Assembly: GCF_019649055.1 (NCBI RefSeq)
Contig: NW_026570222.1
Coordinates: 992,001-1,056,000, forward strand
DNA: 64,000 nucleotides
DNA from: Paramacrobiotus metropolitanus
Taxonomy: Eukaryota; Tardigrada; Eutardigrada; Parachela; Macrobiotidae
Direction: 5' to 3'
Shown piece by piece: positions 12,001 to 23,430 of this stretch (position 1 is its first letter; every line of letters begins with the position of its first letter). The notes below the pieces were generated by a model, which saw only the letters and a program-made list of their open reading frames with translations, was not told where the DNA came from and searched no databases. The position numbers and the translations under genes are program-made.

Positions 12001-13838
12001 GACGGTTTCACTCCTTCTACGGTAATAGCATTCAAGGGGAAAGTTTTGATCAGGAAACCGCGCATGGTGTAACGATTTCCATGGAACAAATACATATCAC
12101 CATCACGGCCATAATCCGCCCCACACTCTCGAATCAAATCCGGTTCGAACAATTTCTGAGCTGGACGGCTACCGCGAGCTTTAGCTAATCCCGTTTTCGC
12201 ACTGGCATTTCCCCTCTTCGTCTCCTTGATGTGGTTATAGTCGATCCGCGGTATCAAACGCAATGAAACAGCATTCTGTGCATGGTCGACCCACTCCACC
12301 TGCGCCAGATCATCTTTATACAATCCACGTTTCACTCGGACCCACTGCTTGTTCTTCAGCCGAGCGGTTGTCTTGACCACTTTCAGCACGTCGGTCATTT
12401 CTCTGATCGGCACCATCTGCTGATTATTCATGCCCATACGCAGATTGGATATATTTTCAATAGCCTGCTTTACATGGGTCTGCTTGTAAGCTTCAACGTA
12501 AATGTATCCTTTAACCCCTTCGACCGTTAAAGCGGATTTTATCTGCAGCGGCTCGGAAGAATTTTGAAATGCAATGAATTTCCGCATCAGCTGTAGACAT
12601 GTTGCTCGTTCTTCCCCGATCTTACATTTGACCATCCACAAATTCGGATCTTTTACGTTAGGCAACAAGCTCTGCTTAGCGATATCCTCGGATGTCTGAG
12701 AATCAGCAAGAGCCCGATCCCGAGCACTCGTTTCAGCGTAGCGGGACCTAAATGAATCCAGAGTACATTAAAAAAATAATCCGAAGAACAAGCTCGGCAC
12801 GACATTTCCCTATCGAGTCGCCGGTTACTTAAACGATTAGCAAATATGATCACTAGATTCATAAATAATGGAAGTTTATTGTCCTTGCACGGAGCGAGTG
12901 CCCCCTCTAAGGTTCAGACAGCGAGACAGCGGAAGGAAAAACGTACAAAACACTGCAACAGCATTACTGTACTGTTACTCTGTATCCAGCCATCCTACAA
13001 TTGCACATAAGACTAGTCACTAATAATGCAACAGACCTATAGTACGCTTCGATTTCATCTTCCTTCTCGGTATGCAACATCTGCGCCAGTCGCCGGTGGC
13101 CTTCAATGTCCCGAGCGGAGGGCCCACCTTCGGGTTCGTTTCTGTAGTTGTGGCGATCGTTTTCAATAATGGCAGCTTCCACGCCGTCTTCCCACTCTTC
13201 GTCCTCTTCATCATCATCGTCAACTTCTGCTTCATCAAGGATGTATCCGTTAGCTGGCTTCTTCTTCTTTTTACGGCCTTTTCTTCCTTTGTCGTAATCC
13301 TAATATGATGCAAAATCTTTTTTTAAAAAAGGCCATATTTTGGGCAAAAATGATAAGCTCAAAAGTGATAAGCTCAAAAGTTCTCGATTACAAGTGTAAT
13401 CTGCAAGGATGTAATCCACATTTACAGAATGAAAAAAATTTAAATTAGTGAACCGTAAGGTAAATAAAATTTAAATCAATTTAAATTTAAGAAAAAATTA
13501 CTACTTACCTCATCATCCTCTTCTTCTTCTTCGTCATATTCGTCATCGTCTTCATCTAATTCATCATCGTCTTCCTGTTCGGCGTCGCGATGCGAAGTCT
13601 TCTGTTTTTTACTTTTGCTAACCTGGAAGTTAATTACCAAAAATTTAATTTACAATTCGGGGCCGATGTGGGTATCACGCTTTGTGATTGTTCAAGTTCA
13701 ATTTCAGTTGAAGACCTAAAGCCACATTATTGATTATGTACTTGAGGTGTTCTAGGTACCCTAAAAACCAGTCTGTATATTACGTGATGTGCAACATACC
13801 TCCACTTCGTTCTCCGAATTTTCATCGCTGTCCGACAT
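9091..13838 (-). CDS. SUPT5H: Transcription elongation factor SPT5
   Basis: Nine exons in transcription order (13800-13838, 13509-13622, 13037-13299, 11963-12747, 11176-11768, 10680-11112, 9967-10595, 9327-9794, 9091-9243) give 1158 residues with all phases matching. Order of parts: acidic N-terminus starting [11 protein letters not shown]; basic stretch KGRKKKKK and [23 protein letters not shown] domain from about residue 171 ([15 protein letters not shown]), which contacts SPT4 and the polymerase; several KOW domains, including [19 protein letters not shown] and [21 protein letters not shown]; a C-terminal repeat region (about 825-870) with SRTPAYG-type repeats, targets of P-TEFb; a Pro/Ser/Tyr-rich stretch; and a last KOW domain ending at 1158. 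With SPT4 it forms DSIF, which controls pausing and elongation of RNA polymerase II. Human SPT5 is about 1087 residues. The ATG is the human-like MSDS start. Confidence 0.96.
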
Positions 13839-14303
13839 GTTCAAACGAAGACCCGGAACCCCAATCACAGCAACTTGCAGCAGCGAAGTGCGATGCACCA
13901 AACCTCAGCTAGAGCTTAGGGACAACAAACAGTTTATACGTATCCGCAATTTTTCCAGAAACAAATAGGATAAAAACTTCGGAAACTAACTTTAACTTGC
14001 TAATTGCAGCTTTCAGTTTATTATAATTACAAATCATTTAATCATAGAGCCATGATAGAGGGACATTTCAATCAGCGCACGTTCTAGTATGTATTTGTGA
14101 ATCGCACCTGGAATCTTTAAGGAATACCAACCAGAAACGGATTCTGAAAAAAAACGTACCTCGTTTTCTGTTCCCGGTCCTGTTTTGAGTTTCACAGAAA
14201 AGATTCTTAAGAAGCTGCAAAAGTTAAACTATAAAAAATCTATATTATTGTTTTAAAATTTAACGTTTCCCAGTTTCTGCTGCGTCTAGAGCTCATGCAA
14301 GAC

Positions 14304-14859
14304 GTGTACAGAGATATGCCAGTGCACCACATCATGATTGCGCAATAAAATTCGTGACGGTGAAGATTTGACGCTGGCCCATAGACACATATGCTATAAC
14401 TTAAATTTTCAAAAATTCATAACTTTGTTAATTTTCGCGTTAATTTTTTGTGAGTATGCTTTAAAAATATAGGATAATATCTACTATTAGGCAAAATGAT
14501 TTTTTTTCTGTTTCCATCTTAAGGTTTGGCACTGAGAGCATACGTGGTTAACATAGCCGCCTACGAGAAATCTTTAAATCAAATTAAATGACTTCTCCAT
14601 AGACTTACATGCTAATTACCTAGGCACATAGTGCGCAACCCTAAAAGAAAATCGAAAAAACATTTGTTATGCCTACTAGTATATATTATTCTGTATTTTT
14701 AAAGCATATTAAACAAAAACTAACGCGAAAATTAACAAAGTTATGAATTTTTGAAAATTTAAGTTATAGCATATGTGTCTATGGGCCAGCGTCAAATCTT
14801 CACCGTCACGAATTTTATTGCGCAATCATGATGTGGTGCACTGGCATATCTCTGTACAC
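14304..14859. mobile_element. Foldback element, 7-bp TSD GCAAGAC (family A, copy 2)
   Basis: This 556-base inverted repeat has ends GTGTACAGAGATATGCCAGT and the exact inverse on the right. It is flanked by the 7-base direct repeat GCAAGAC at 14297-14303 and 14860-14866. The arms contain AAAATTCATAACTTTGTT (14412-14429, inverted at 14734-14751). The centre contains AACATAGCCGCCTA, both blocks being shared with the element at 5715-6359, so the two copies belong to one family although their termini differ. No transposase is encoded. Confidence 0.87.
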
Positions 14860-14866
14860 GCAAGAC

Positions 14867-17800
14867 ACGATGTTTTGACGCACATGCGAAGCCAGTAGCT
14901 CGAGAAAATAACAAGATCTCTGCCCCCATGAGCTGTCGTAGAATGCTGAGCCCGAGGTGCGGTGAACATTGCCACTAAGCTAAGGGATAGATAAGCCAGC
15001 CATACTTGCCAGCCATGCGTGTACTACTTGAAAAAACGACACAAACGGAAAACCGTGGAGACGCTACGACGGCTATGCATACATACTGTTTTTTTTTTTT
15101 AATTTTGACTTCAGTTAAGTTCCGCTTTATGATAACAATGATATCCAAAAGCTTTCTTAGGCACAATTACCTAGAGGAATATTATTTAGAGGAAATTTGT
15201 AAAATAAAGATTTACCGCTTATCCTGTAATATAAATGTTGGAGTCAGATAGTTTTAAAACTGATCGAAATTGAACCATCGCGATACTTCACTCACTTCAT
15301 TGGCTTCCACTTTCCATTTCAAAGGTATGAATACTTACTACTCTAGGGTAGTGTAGAAGTACTTGGCAGTTTGTACTCGTACTCTTTTGCGCTTTTTTAA
15401 TGGTGGAACCTATTAGATTTTTATTCACTTTTTACGATTTTAACAAAGACTCCGGTAACTACTGTTCGCAAGAGTTTCTGCTGTCTTGTGACATGGATTG
15501 TTAGTTTGCAAATTGAGATGACGAATTTTGTTTGGTACTTACTGGTACTGCTGTATGTAGCCGTTGGTCGTTGTCCCTTCTTTCTACCATCTCATTCTGA
15601 CTTATATAGTTATGTTTGTAGAAATTGTAATAACAAAAAATTAGTTTTTGGATCATACTTATATAAGTTTATAATTTATATTGAATATTAAGCATAAGGA
15701 TAAGGGATTAAATGCATAAAATCTATCTGTTGCCGGTTCTTATTGTTACTGTCATTTCTGTTGTTTTCAGTTTTCTGAATATCCTTTTAACTTTTAATTC
15801 GGCCAGATGGCCTCAGGTCCTTACAAGCAGATCGTACATTTCGAAAAATGGACATCAAAACAAATTCTGTTGTTCTTTGGATGCCTAGCTTGAGTGCGTT
15901 AACAGTAAGGAAATATGGCTACAGATACATTTGGACGTTTGCAGTGTCCAAGTTTAAGTCAGCTTCAAACTTTGTATGACGAAATCTGGAAAACACGGGA
16001 TTAAGCTGTGCAGTGTGGCAGTTCTGAAACCCTACATTTTTTGCCATTCGATGATTAGAAGCTATCCGGGTGATCCGCAAAGAGTCGTTAATCTTAGTGC
16101 ATGATAATATTATGTTGAATTTTTTTGTTAATAAATTTTGGTAATTTTATGTTTGCCTAGAAAAATTTTCCTCATGCATTGCTGATTTTTGTCCTCCATT
16201 CGTGCATTTTGTCCTACAGATACCATTTCTGTAATAATTCATAATCTGGAGACTGCAAAAATTTCGTCATTAAAAACATGATGCATATAACATATTGCGT
16301 TTCATTTGGGTCTTTTTTACTTTTTCATGCAGCGAAGGCGCGTTTGCGTAATTCGTACATTTGCATAATCGTGGTATTCTCGTCAGTGCAATTACCGAAG
16401 CTATGACCAATACCATAAAATTACTAAACCTTAAGGTTTAGTAGTATTATGCCAGTACATATACGTTACTAGTAAACATAGGTATTCGCTACTGTATTAA
16501 GCTTCTTTGTATGTGCTATTCACGTTTTTGTATTTTCATAACGCTCGTTTAGGGTTTGGTTCGGTAGTTTTCGAGATGACACAACGTTTTGTAAGTATCA
16601 GGGACTTCATTCATCACAAAACCTGTTTTTGACACATCTGTATAAAATACTTGAGAGGATTTGTGCCGGGCATGTTTGCATTGGCTTTCTGATGAGCCGT
16701 ATTTTGCCGCTTAATATTTTACGCATATAGTGTTGCTTGATCATAGTTTTATGGCAAGAAAATGCCGTAAGTTATAGACCGTTAATGCGTTGATGCATGT
16801 GAGATACCTGTGTAATTTACCTTAATTCTTTACGTGTAAGTACTAGTATATAAACGAGCTTTCGTGAATGGAAGTCTAATGCAATGGTCCGTAGTCCGTA
16901 CGTTCCCGGGTCAGTCAGGCCCGACTCAGTCTTCTCACTGATTTCGAACTTATGGTTAACTCATAATTTACGTTTGTGTGGTAAGTACTTGTACTTACTT
17001 TTGATTATTTTCTCTTCCTGGCCAAACATGTACCGCTTTAAGCACGTAAGTAGTGTACTTTCTGTTTTTAAAAACAAATTGTTGCATCTCTTGTTACATT
17101 CTGTATCGTATATCCTATGTGGTGGTGTGGATTACTTATATGTATAGGGGTACGGGTAAATCTAAATGTGACATTGATTACGACGATATTTAAAATTAAA
17201 AAATCTATGCGAAAGTTTTACTATCTAGTATCTACTCTAGTCAGGTGTGAGAGCTATAGTGCTCGCTGCAGGCTTGCAAGTTATTACAAAGCATGGGAAG
17301 ATGCCCTGAGGCTCCACTTCATAGTTCATACAGTAACAGTTTGTCGTCTGGCGGTTTGATGACGTGTAAAAACGGCAGTGCAAATGACATCTTCGTAATG
17401 ATTAGGACCCAGGTGGTAGTATTAATAACTGAATTATATACGCTGTTAATCAATGGAATTATCGTTAATTATATGGCGTGACTATGGCTGTGGGCCATAA
17501 TAATTGTTACCGCACTGAGTAATTTGTTTCAACAGAAATGTTCCGACGCATTCCGATCTTTTGATTAAGCAGTTGGGACCTAAAGGTCACCACCAAGACT
17601 ATTATCCATAAACCGCGCGAAAACATGTTTCTGACGTGTTGTTCACCGTCTTGTGACTCTTGTCTTATAATAAGAGTACCTGTACTTCGGCAGCAACCGT
17701 GCGTTGTGCGGTCTCGAGCTCAGTTTGAATTCCATTTTATCACTGTACGAAATGTACCTTTCTTTATCAGCGTGTCGATTGGTTCCATAACCCATTAGCT

Positions 17801-18382
17801 GCGTGTATGGTGCCTGTTAATTTATTTTAAGTAAATTATGTGTGACCGTTGGCTATAAAGGGCAAATATAAAAACCAGTTGATCACATTGCGAGGCTACT
17901 TTTATTTCCACGATTAGCGCTCATGTGATTATTCTTTTCCTTGCAGCTTGGTAGCCTCCTGGCTACAAGGACATTGCGTGGCTGGCATGTTTCCGGTTGC
18001 AGGACAGCATAGCTGTGACAGGAGCCGCTAGTGTGAAGCGCATTTCATCTGCATTGTATTTATGTAGAGTGATTGATTTATTGATACGGCAAACTGGAGA
18101 GAACTTACAATCAGAGAAGTGGTGTAATGTAAAAGAGGTGGAGAAAGATAAGGGCGTGGTTGTGCCTCTATAGCGTAGTGTACGGAGCCGATGTTGTTGC
18201 CTGGTAAAAAGAGAGCGGGATTACTCTGGTCCATGCCACCGGCAATTTCACAAGTGTATTTCCTCAAAGTCTTAACGTGCATGTGCCATGGAATGACCGG
18301 AAAGGCAGACTGTGGCATAATTTTTTTGTCCATTTGAACAACAAATGTGGAGAGGATTATCGAAAGCAGGGATTTCAATATT
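14867..18382. other. Long intergenic stretch, no gene supported
   Basis: About 3.5 kb without a recognisable coding exon or RNA gene. It is AT-rich, and the short open frames here show no family resemblance and do not connect by splicing. The part next to 18383 presumably carries the promoter and 5' leader of the RhoGAP gene; undetected non-coding first exons are possible. Confidence 0.45.
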
Positions 18383-21300
18383 ATGACATCCTGGACTAGC
18401 CGCGTTCATCGACGAGCCGAAACCATGAGGCAGGCAGTCACTAATTGCGGCCATTCACATGATCCTTATCCGAAGAGATTTGAAAAGTAAGCACCAGTCC
18501 TGTAAATTTTTTGGGTGCTTCCGGATGTTCAGGGAGGTTCTATATAACTATTGTTTCATTTGTGTTTTTGGTTTTACTTTGTCAGGTTATTTAGGCCAGC
18601 AGATTCTGACACGCTTTTTGCAGTTCAATGTTAATGTGAACGTTACATGCGGATTAGATGTAAACATTATTAAACAGTAGTATTACCAATATTTGATTCG
18701 TAATTTAATTGACATGATATGCCTTGGATTAAAAATTCTGCTGTTATATTTCGCTGATTTATTGCCCGTCTGGTTTGGCTTTCTAGAGTGAAGTTTGGTA
18801 TTCCTGTGGAACAAGTGTGCAAAAATGATATTCCAGCTCCTTTACTGGTAAGTCGCGAAAACATGATGGTTTAGTGATTTGGTATTATATTTTAAGTTAT
18901 CGAAAACTTGGATTTTCCGGAGTCGTACTGCCAGGAATATGTGCGCTGGTATTTGTGTAAGAAAACATTGATAACTTGAGCCAACAAGCGGGTGCCATAT
19001 TACATGCGATTTAGTCACCACGCAAATAGACGGCAGGAAATGTATGTCGATCTAGGAAAGTTTTAAGATTTATTCAGGAACTGTTGTCGAAAAAATTGAC
19101 TGATTAGCCATTTTCTGAATCAAGCTTTGCTGCTAAGTTTACTTCAGACTTTGTGATTAACTCTGGGCGTTCAGCAGTTTTTCTCCGGCGTTCAATTACT
19201 TTAACGGTTTAAAGGTTGCAGTCGGGTTGGGTGCCTACGCTTCTTCGGTGTAGGCGACTGTTTTAGGCCATCAGTCGCAAATAAAATCAATAAGATTGCC
19301 GGGAATACGGGTTAGCTGCCTCGCTGCCTTATCCACGCGGTCGACTTCCTTTTCGCTCCTTTCGTCTAAACTGTGCCATGGAATTCACACATACCGTCCG
19401 AGAGGCTAAATTAAAGTGCTTTAAACAAACTGCAAACTTTGGTGTTTAACTTTATTCGATTTAGTTTACAGCGACGGCTAATTGCTGATGCTGCCTGCAT
19501 CCAGAAGCGATTCTGTTTTTGGAACAGTTTAATTGATTGCATTGCGAAAAGCGCTAGACTGCTGCATGAATGACGTCGGTCAGAGCTTTTTTTAACACTT
19601 GTAACAGTCTATTTCTTGCATCATCTAGCGGCTGAAATATGGATTGGAGCAGACGTAGTAAAGAAGCTACTAAATGAAGTTGTTAAGCACCGAGCACGAA
19701 GAGAACGCTGATGAAGCAGAGAAACATTCATTCGTTTCAGTAGAATACATTAACAGTTGCAGTGAAGTTATTTAATACCGGCCGTCTTTGAAACAAGTTT
19801 GAACTGTTTGTCTAAGCGTAAGTTCATGTGCACAACACTGTATGTTTTAGGTACTTATCCTGAAGATCAATAAACAAGGTCCGTACAAGAAGGACGTCTT
19901 CAGAGCCCCCGGTCATCAAGGCAACATCAAAAAGCTGATACATTTTTTACAAACTGGCCGGCTTGTCAATATAGAGCATTATTCCGTATACACCATTGCA
20001 TCGGTCCTAAAGGTACCGCATTAATTTTTTTGTTCGCACAGTCAATGAACAACCCTTTCGGATTCTACGTAGTTTCGTAACGCACGGCGGCTTGTGATTT
20101 ATTTACAGAAATTCTTACGAAAGCTTCCGGGTGGTATCTTTGGCCAGAATTCTGAAGAGCGGTTATTTGATATCATACAAAATGATAACCCCGAGGAGCA
20201 ACGAAAACAAATCCATGGGTACCGCTTCAAGATCGCATTTTTCTGAAAAAAAATTTTCATATTGCACAATATGTTCAGAAGAATCTAAAATAATCTGAAA
20301 TTGACGTAGTAAAATGATTCTGTCGTCTGTTTTGTATCGGAATAGGTGATTTGCTGTTAATTCCGTTTATTTTGTGCAGGGTGATCGGAGATTTGTCGAT
20401 ATTTGCTCAAAGACTTCTAGTATTACTGTTCGGCACATTCCGCGTTATTGCCATGCATGCGGAGAATGGCGGCCAGTCTGGAATGTCCGCGGAAGCTTTG
20501 GGTGTAAGCGTCGCACCAAGCTTTTTCATGTCATGCATCAGTAACGGCAAGCAGGCAAAATTGGAGGACATTCAACGCTATAAGCTGGCATCCAGAATTA
20601 TTACCTTCATGATCGACAATTTTGCCACGAATAATTTGTTTGGACGAGGCAATTACGAGTATTATGCCCGTATTACGGGTCGCGTGTTGCGCGTGGACGA
20701 GGACTGGATTTTTGCTTTCGACTATCCGCATGACAAACTTAAATTAGCAACCACCCGCCTTAGTCGTACGTAAAAACAGGCGACCTAGACAACTGCGCGC
20801 TTCTGGCATCTTGATGTCTGAAAAACTGCTCATTTTGTAGAACACAAGTTGGCTCACAAGCATAGTTGGCTGCAATTAGAGGCACTGAAATGGGGCATGG
20901 CTGTAACGAACGAATGTAAGTGTGTTTCATAACATTTTACTGGATAAAGTATGGATTTGTTGAGTGTGGATAGGTATATCTCCATCCGAAGAAACTGCAG
21001 GAAGTATCCAAACCGATCTCAGTCCAGTTGATATGCGATATGCAAATATTCCCAAGATTGTGATGTCTGCTAGCGACCACGGGAGTTTTGGACAGGTACG
21101 ACTGTTTATTCGTCGTAGATCTGTGAATTATTTGTGCACGTATAAAGTTCCTTGTCTTAAGCGCGAAAATATGCTTAAGTGTTTCGCTTGGGAAGTCAGA
21201 GTAAAGTGTAGGCACAAGATATACAAGGCATGTGTGATAAATTATTAATATTGTAGTTGATTAGTGATTGCATGCTGGCAACTTCGCCAATATATGTAAT

Positions 21301-21888
21301 GTTGGTAATATTTGTTACGATGTAGTCAGGCTAGTAATGCAGTATAGCTACTGACAAAGATTACGATCATACTTTTTCCCTTAGTGTTCCGGCGTGGCAA
21401 TTGCGTATCCCGAGAAATGGGACGTGACTAGTGAAGGTGAAACCGACGAAGTGCCTTTGTCGTTTGCCGAACTGAAAGACATAAATTGTTACGCAGAAAA
21501 CACACGGAGTCTCTCCTTTTTACCTATCGTTCATGAGCGTCAAGCCGCTCGAATGCGCACACGCTCCGAATGGTTCCTAGCGCCCGCGAGGTCCGTATTT
21601 GATGTGGATATTGAGGAATCCACGAGTGTTCCCGCTTCCAGCTGTGATGATAGAATGCGTGCTAACCGCAGTTCCCTGTCCTTTTCCAGTCAAGAGCATT
21701 CCCGCGATACTGCTGAAAATATCAGCGACCGTGCATTTTTTGTCGTGGACAACTCACCCTTGGTGGGCCGTCTGACGAATCTTCCCGCATCCCGTCATGA
21801 ATCGTTCGGTACCGAGTCCGAGCAGCGCTTCCGTCATTTGACACTAAACCCATCTTCGGCTGCTGTTCAACAGAAATGGACCTGCTGA
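18383..21888 (+). CDS. RhoGAP-domain protein, ARHGAP20/TAGAP-like
   Basis: Eight exons (18383-18486, 18787-18847, 19851-20012, 20109-20218, 20380-20765, 20841-20915, 20974-21095, 21385-21888) give 507 residues with matching phases. The GAP domain runs from about residue 37 to 230. It starts KFGIPVEQVCKNDIPAPLL and continues KGVFR-like KDVFRAPGH with the arginine finger at R73, then VLKKFLRKLPGGIFG. The order and spacing match ARHGAP20 and TAGAP best. The position of the conserved Asn in the NLAxxxxP motif is Ala (A185 in EALGVSVAP). The C-terminal 250 residues are Ser-rich and match no domain I recognise; no PH or RA domain is present. RhoGAPs stimulate GTP hydrolysis by Rho-family GTPases; activity here is uncertain because of the Asn change. 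The start is the only ATG after an in-frame TGA upstream; an additional 5' exon cannot be excluded. Confidence 0.82.
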
Positions 21889-23430
21889 GCAGCATGACGG
21901 GATTATCGCTCATCTTTTTGTAGCTTTTTTACTGTATTACGGAAGTTGTTTGGGTCCAAGGGGAACACTTTTGTTGGATACCCCAGTTGTTGTTGGACGT
22001 TCAAGATGGAATCCACTCCGAGATTCAGGCTTTAAGCGAAATTTTTCGCTATTGTTAACGGGTTCTTCCTTATTTGTGGAGCCTTTGTTGATGCCGGAAT
22101 TGAGCTCTGTCAGCTGCCTTTTTGATTTTGACATTTTGCCTGACTGACAGGACAAATTGCCGGTTAATTCTTCCATTCCTCTTTGTTGTTTAAATTTCAA
22201 CGGCGTTCTTGAATCTTTTGTTAACTGCAGTAGTTGTTTGGTGATTTGTACGTACCTATTTAAAGTAACGGTTAAATGACCGTAAGGTTGCAGTATTTCA
22301 CTATGGTGTTTTGTATTGTTTTTACGGTGATTTTTCGTTTTTCACTTTCTCGCTGAGTTAAAATGCATTAGTCAATTAAACGAATTGTGACCGAATATGG
22401 TACGGTATTCACGGTACACATGTGGTTGGTGCTTTTAAATGGACACGGTATGTTTCATTTCTGTACTAGTACTGTACATTATGGTAAACACTGTAAGGAT
22501 TTATGTCTGGACAACTTCGATATTTTATATTCGGTTATTAATAAGTGCCTGAGATCAATTTCAAATTTCCTTCCAGGTTTTCACTTTTTCCTAATAGTAA
22601 CAATACGAATGAATACGAGTAAGGAGCGTGGTAGGTTAGTTCGTTCTGAAGTGCACAATAAGTACTTTATACGAGAAGTTCCAAACTTCCAGTTATAAAA
22701 TAAACAAGGGTGCGACTATTGTCGTCCCCTTTTTAAAAAAATAAACGCCCCCATAGGTTATTGTCACCATCTTTCTCACCCCCTTTGACTATTGCCACTC
22801 TTTGGTCATTTCTTATGAGAAATTTTTGTTAAGATGACCTTTCAGCGAACTTAATGGTAAGGAGTCCGAGTAATAAGGATAATTGTCTGTGGACCCTGTT
22901 GCATCAGTTCCGGGGGCGTGATTCATCATTCCACCCAACTACGACGTCAAACTTCTCCCGTACGAGTGTACGGCGTTTACGCATGCGCAGCAACAATCGT
23001 CACTGGTCGAGAAGTTTCTAAAATCTAACCGTAAAGCAAAGGTGCTGGGATGCGTACACAAGTACCATGGGAAAACAGAAACATTAATACAGTAGTTTTC
23101 GTTTTCAAAATCAAAAATTTAAATATTTTTAGCTAATAGCAGTGAAAGTACATGAGGGCACAGCTAATGGGTCGTTAGCTTTTTAATTTTACGAGTACTT
23201 GTTGTAACTTGCATGAAATCAGTTTGGAGGTGAATCGCGAACAACTCTAATAAGGGTTATCAATTTATCATTAATTTTGCGTTTTCCAGTTGGGAAGTTG
23301 GTGCTAACCATAAGTTCAATGAGTGTAGTCACTGTAGTGTAGTGACTGTGATCGTGCACTGACAAGATTTGAGTCGGATTTGAGTTCTGCATCTTTGCTC
23401 CAGTAATTGAGCTTGTCGATCTATCCAAAA
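21889..23430. other. 3' region of the RhoGAP gene and upstream region of CDC37
   Basis: No gene is supported. AATAAA at about 22699-22704 is a candidate poly(A) signal for the RhoGAP transcript. The last few hundred bases presumably hold the CDC37 promoter and leader, but no clear core element is visible. Confidence 0.45.
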
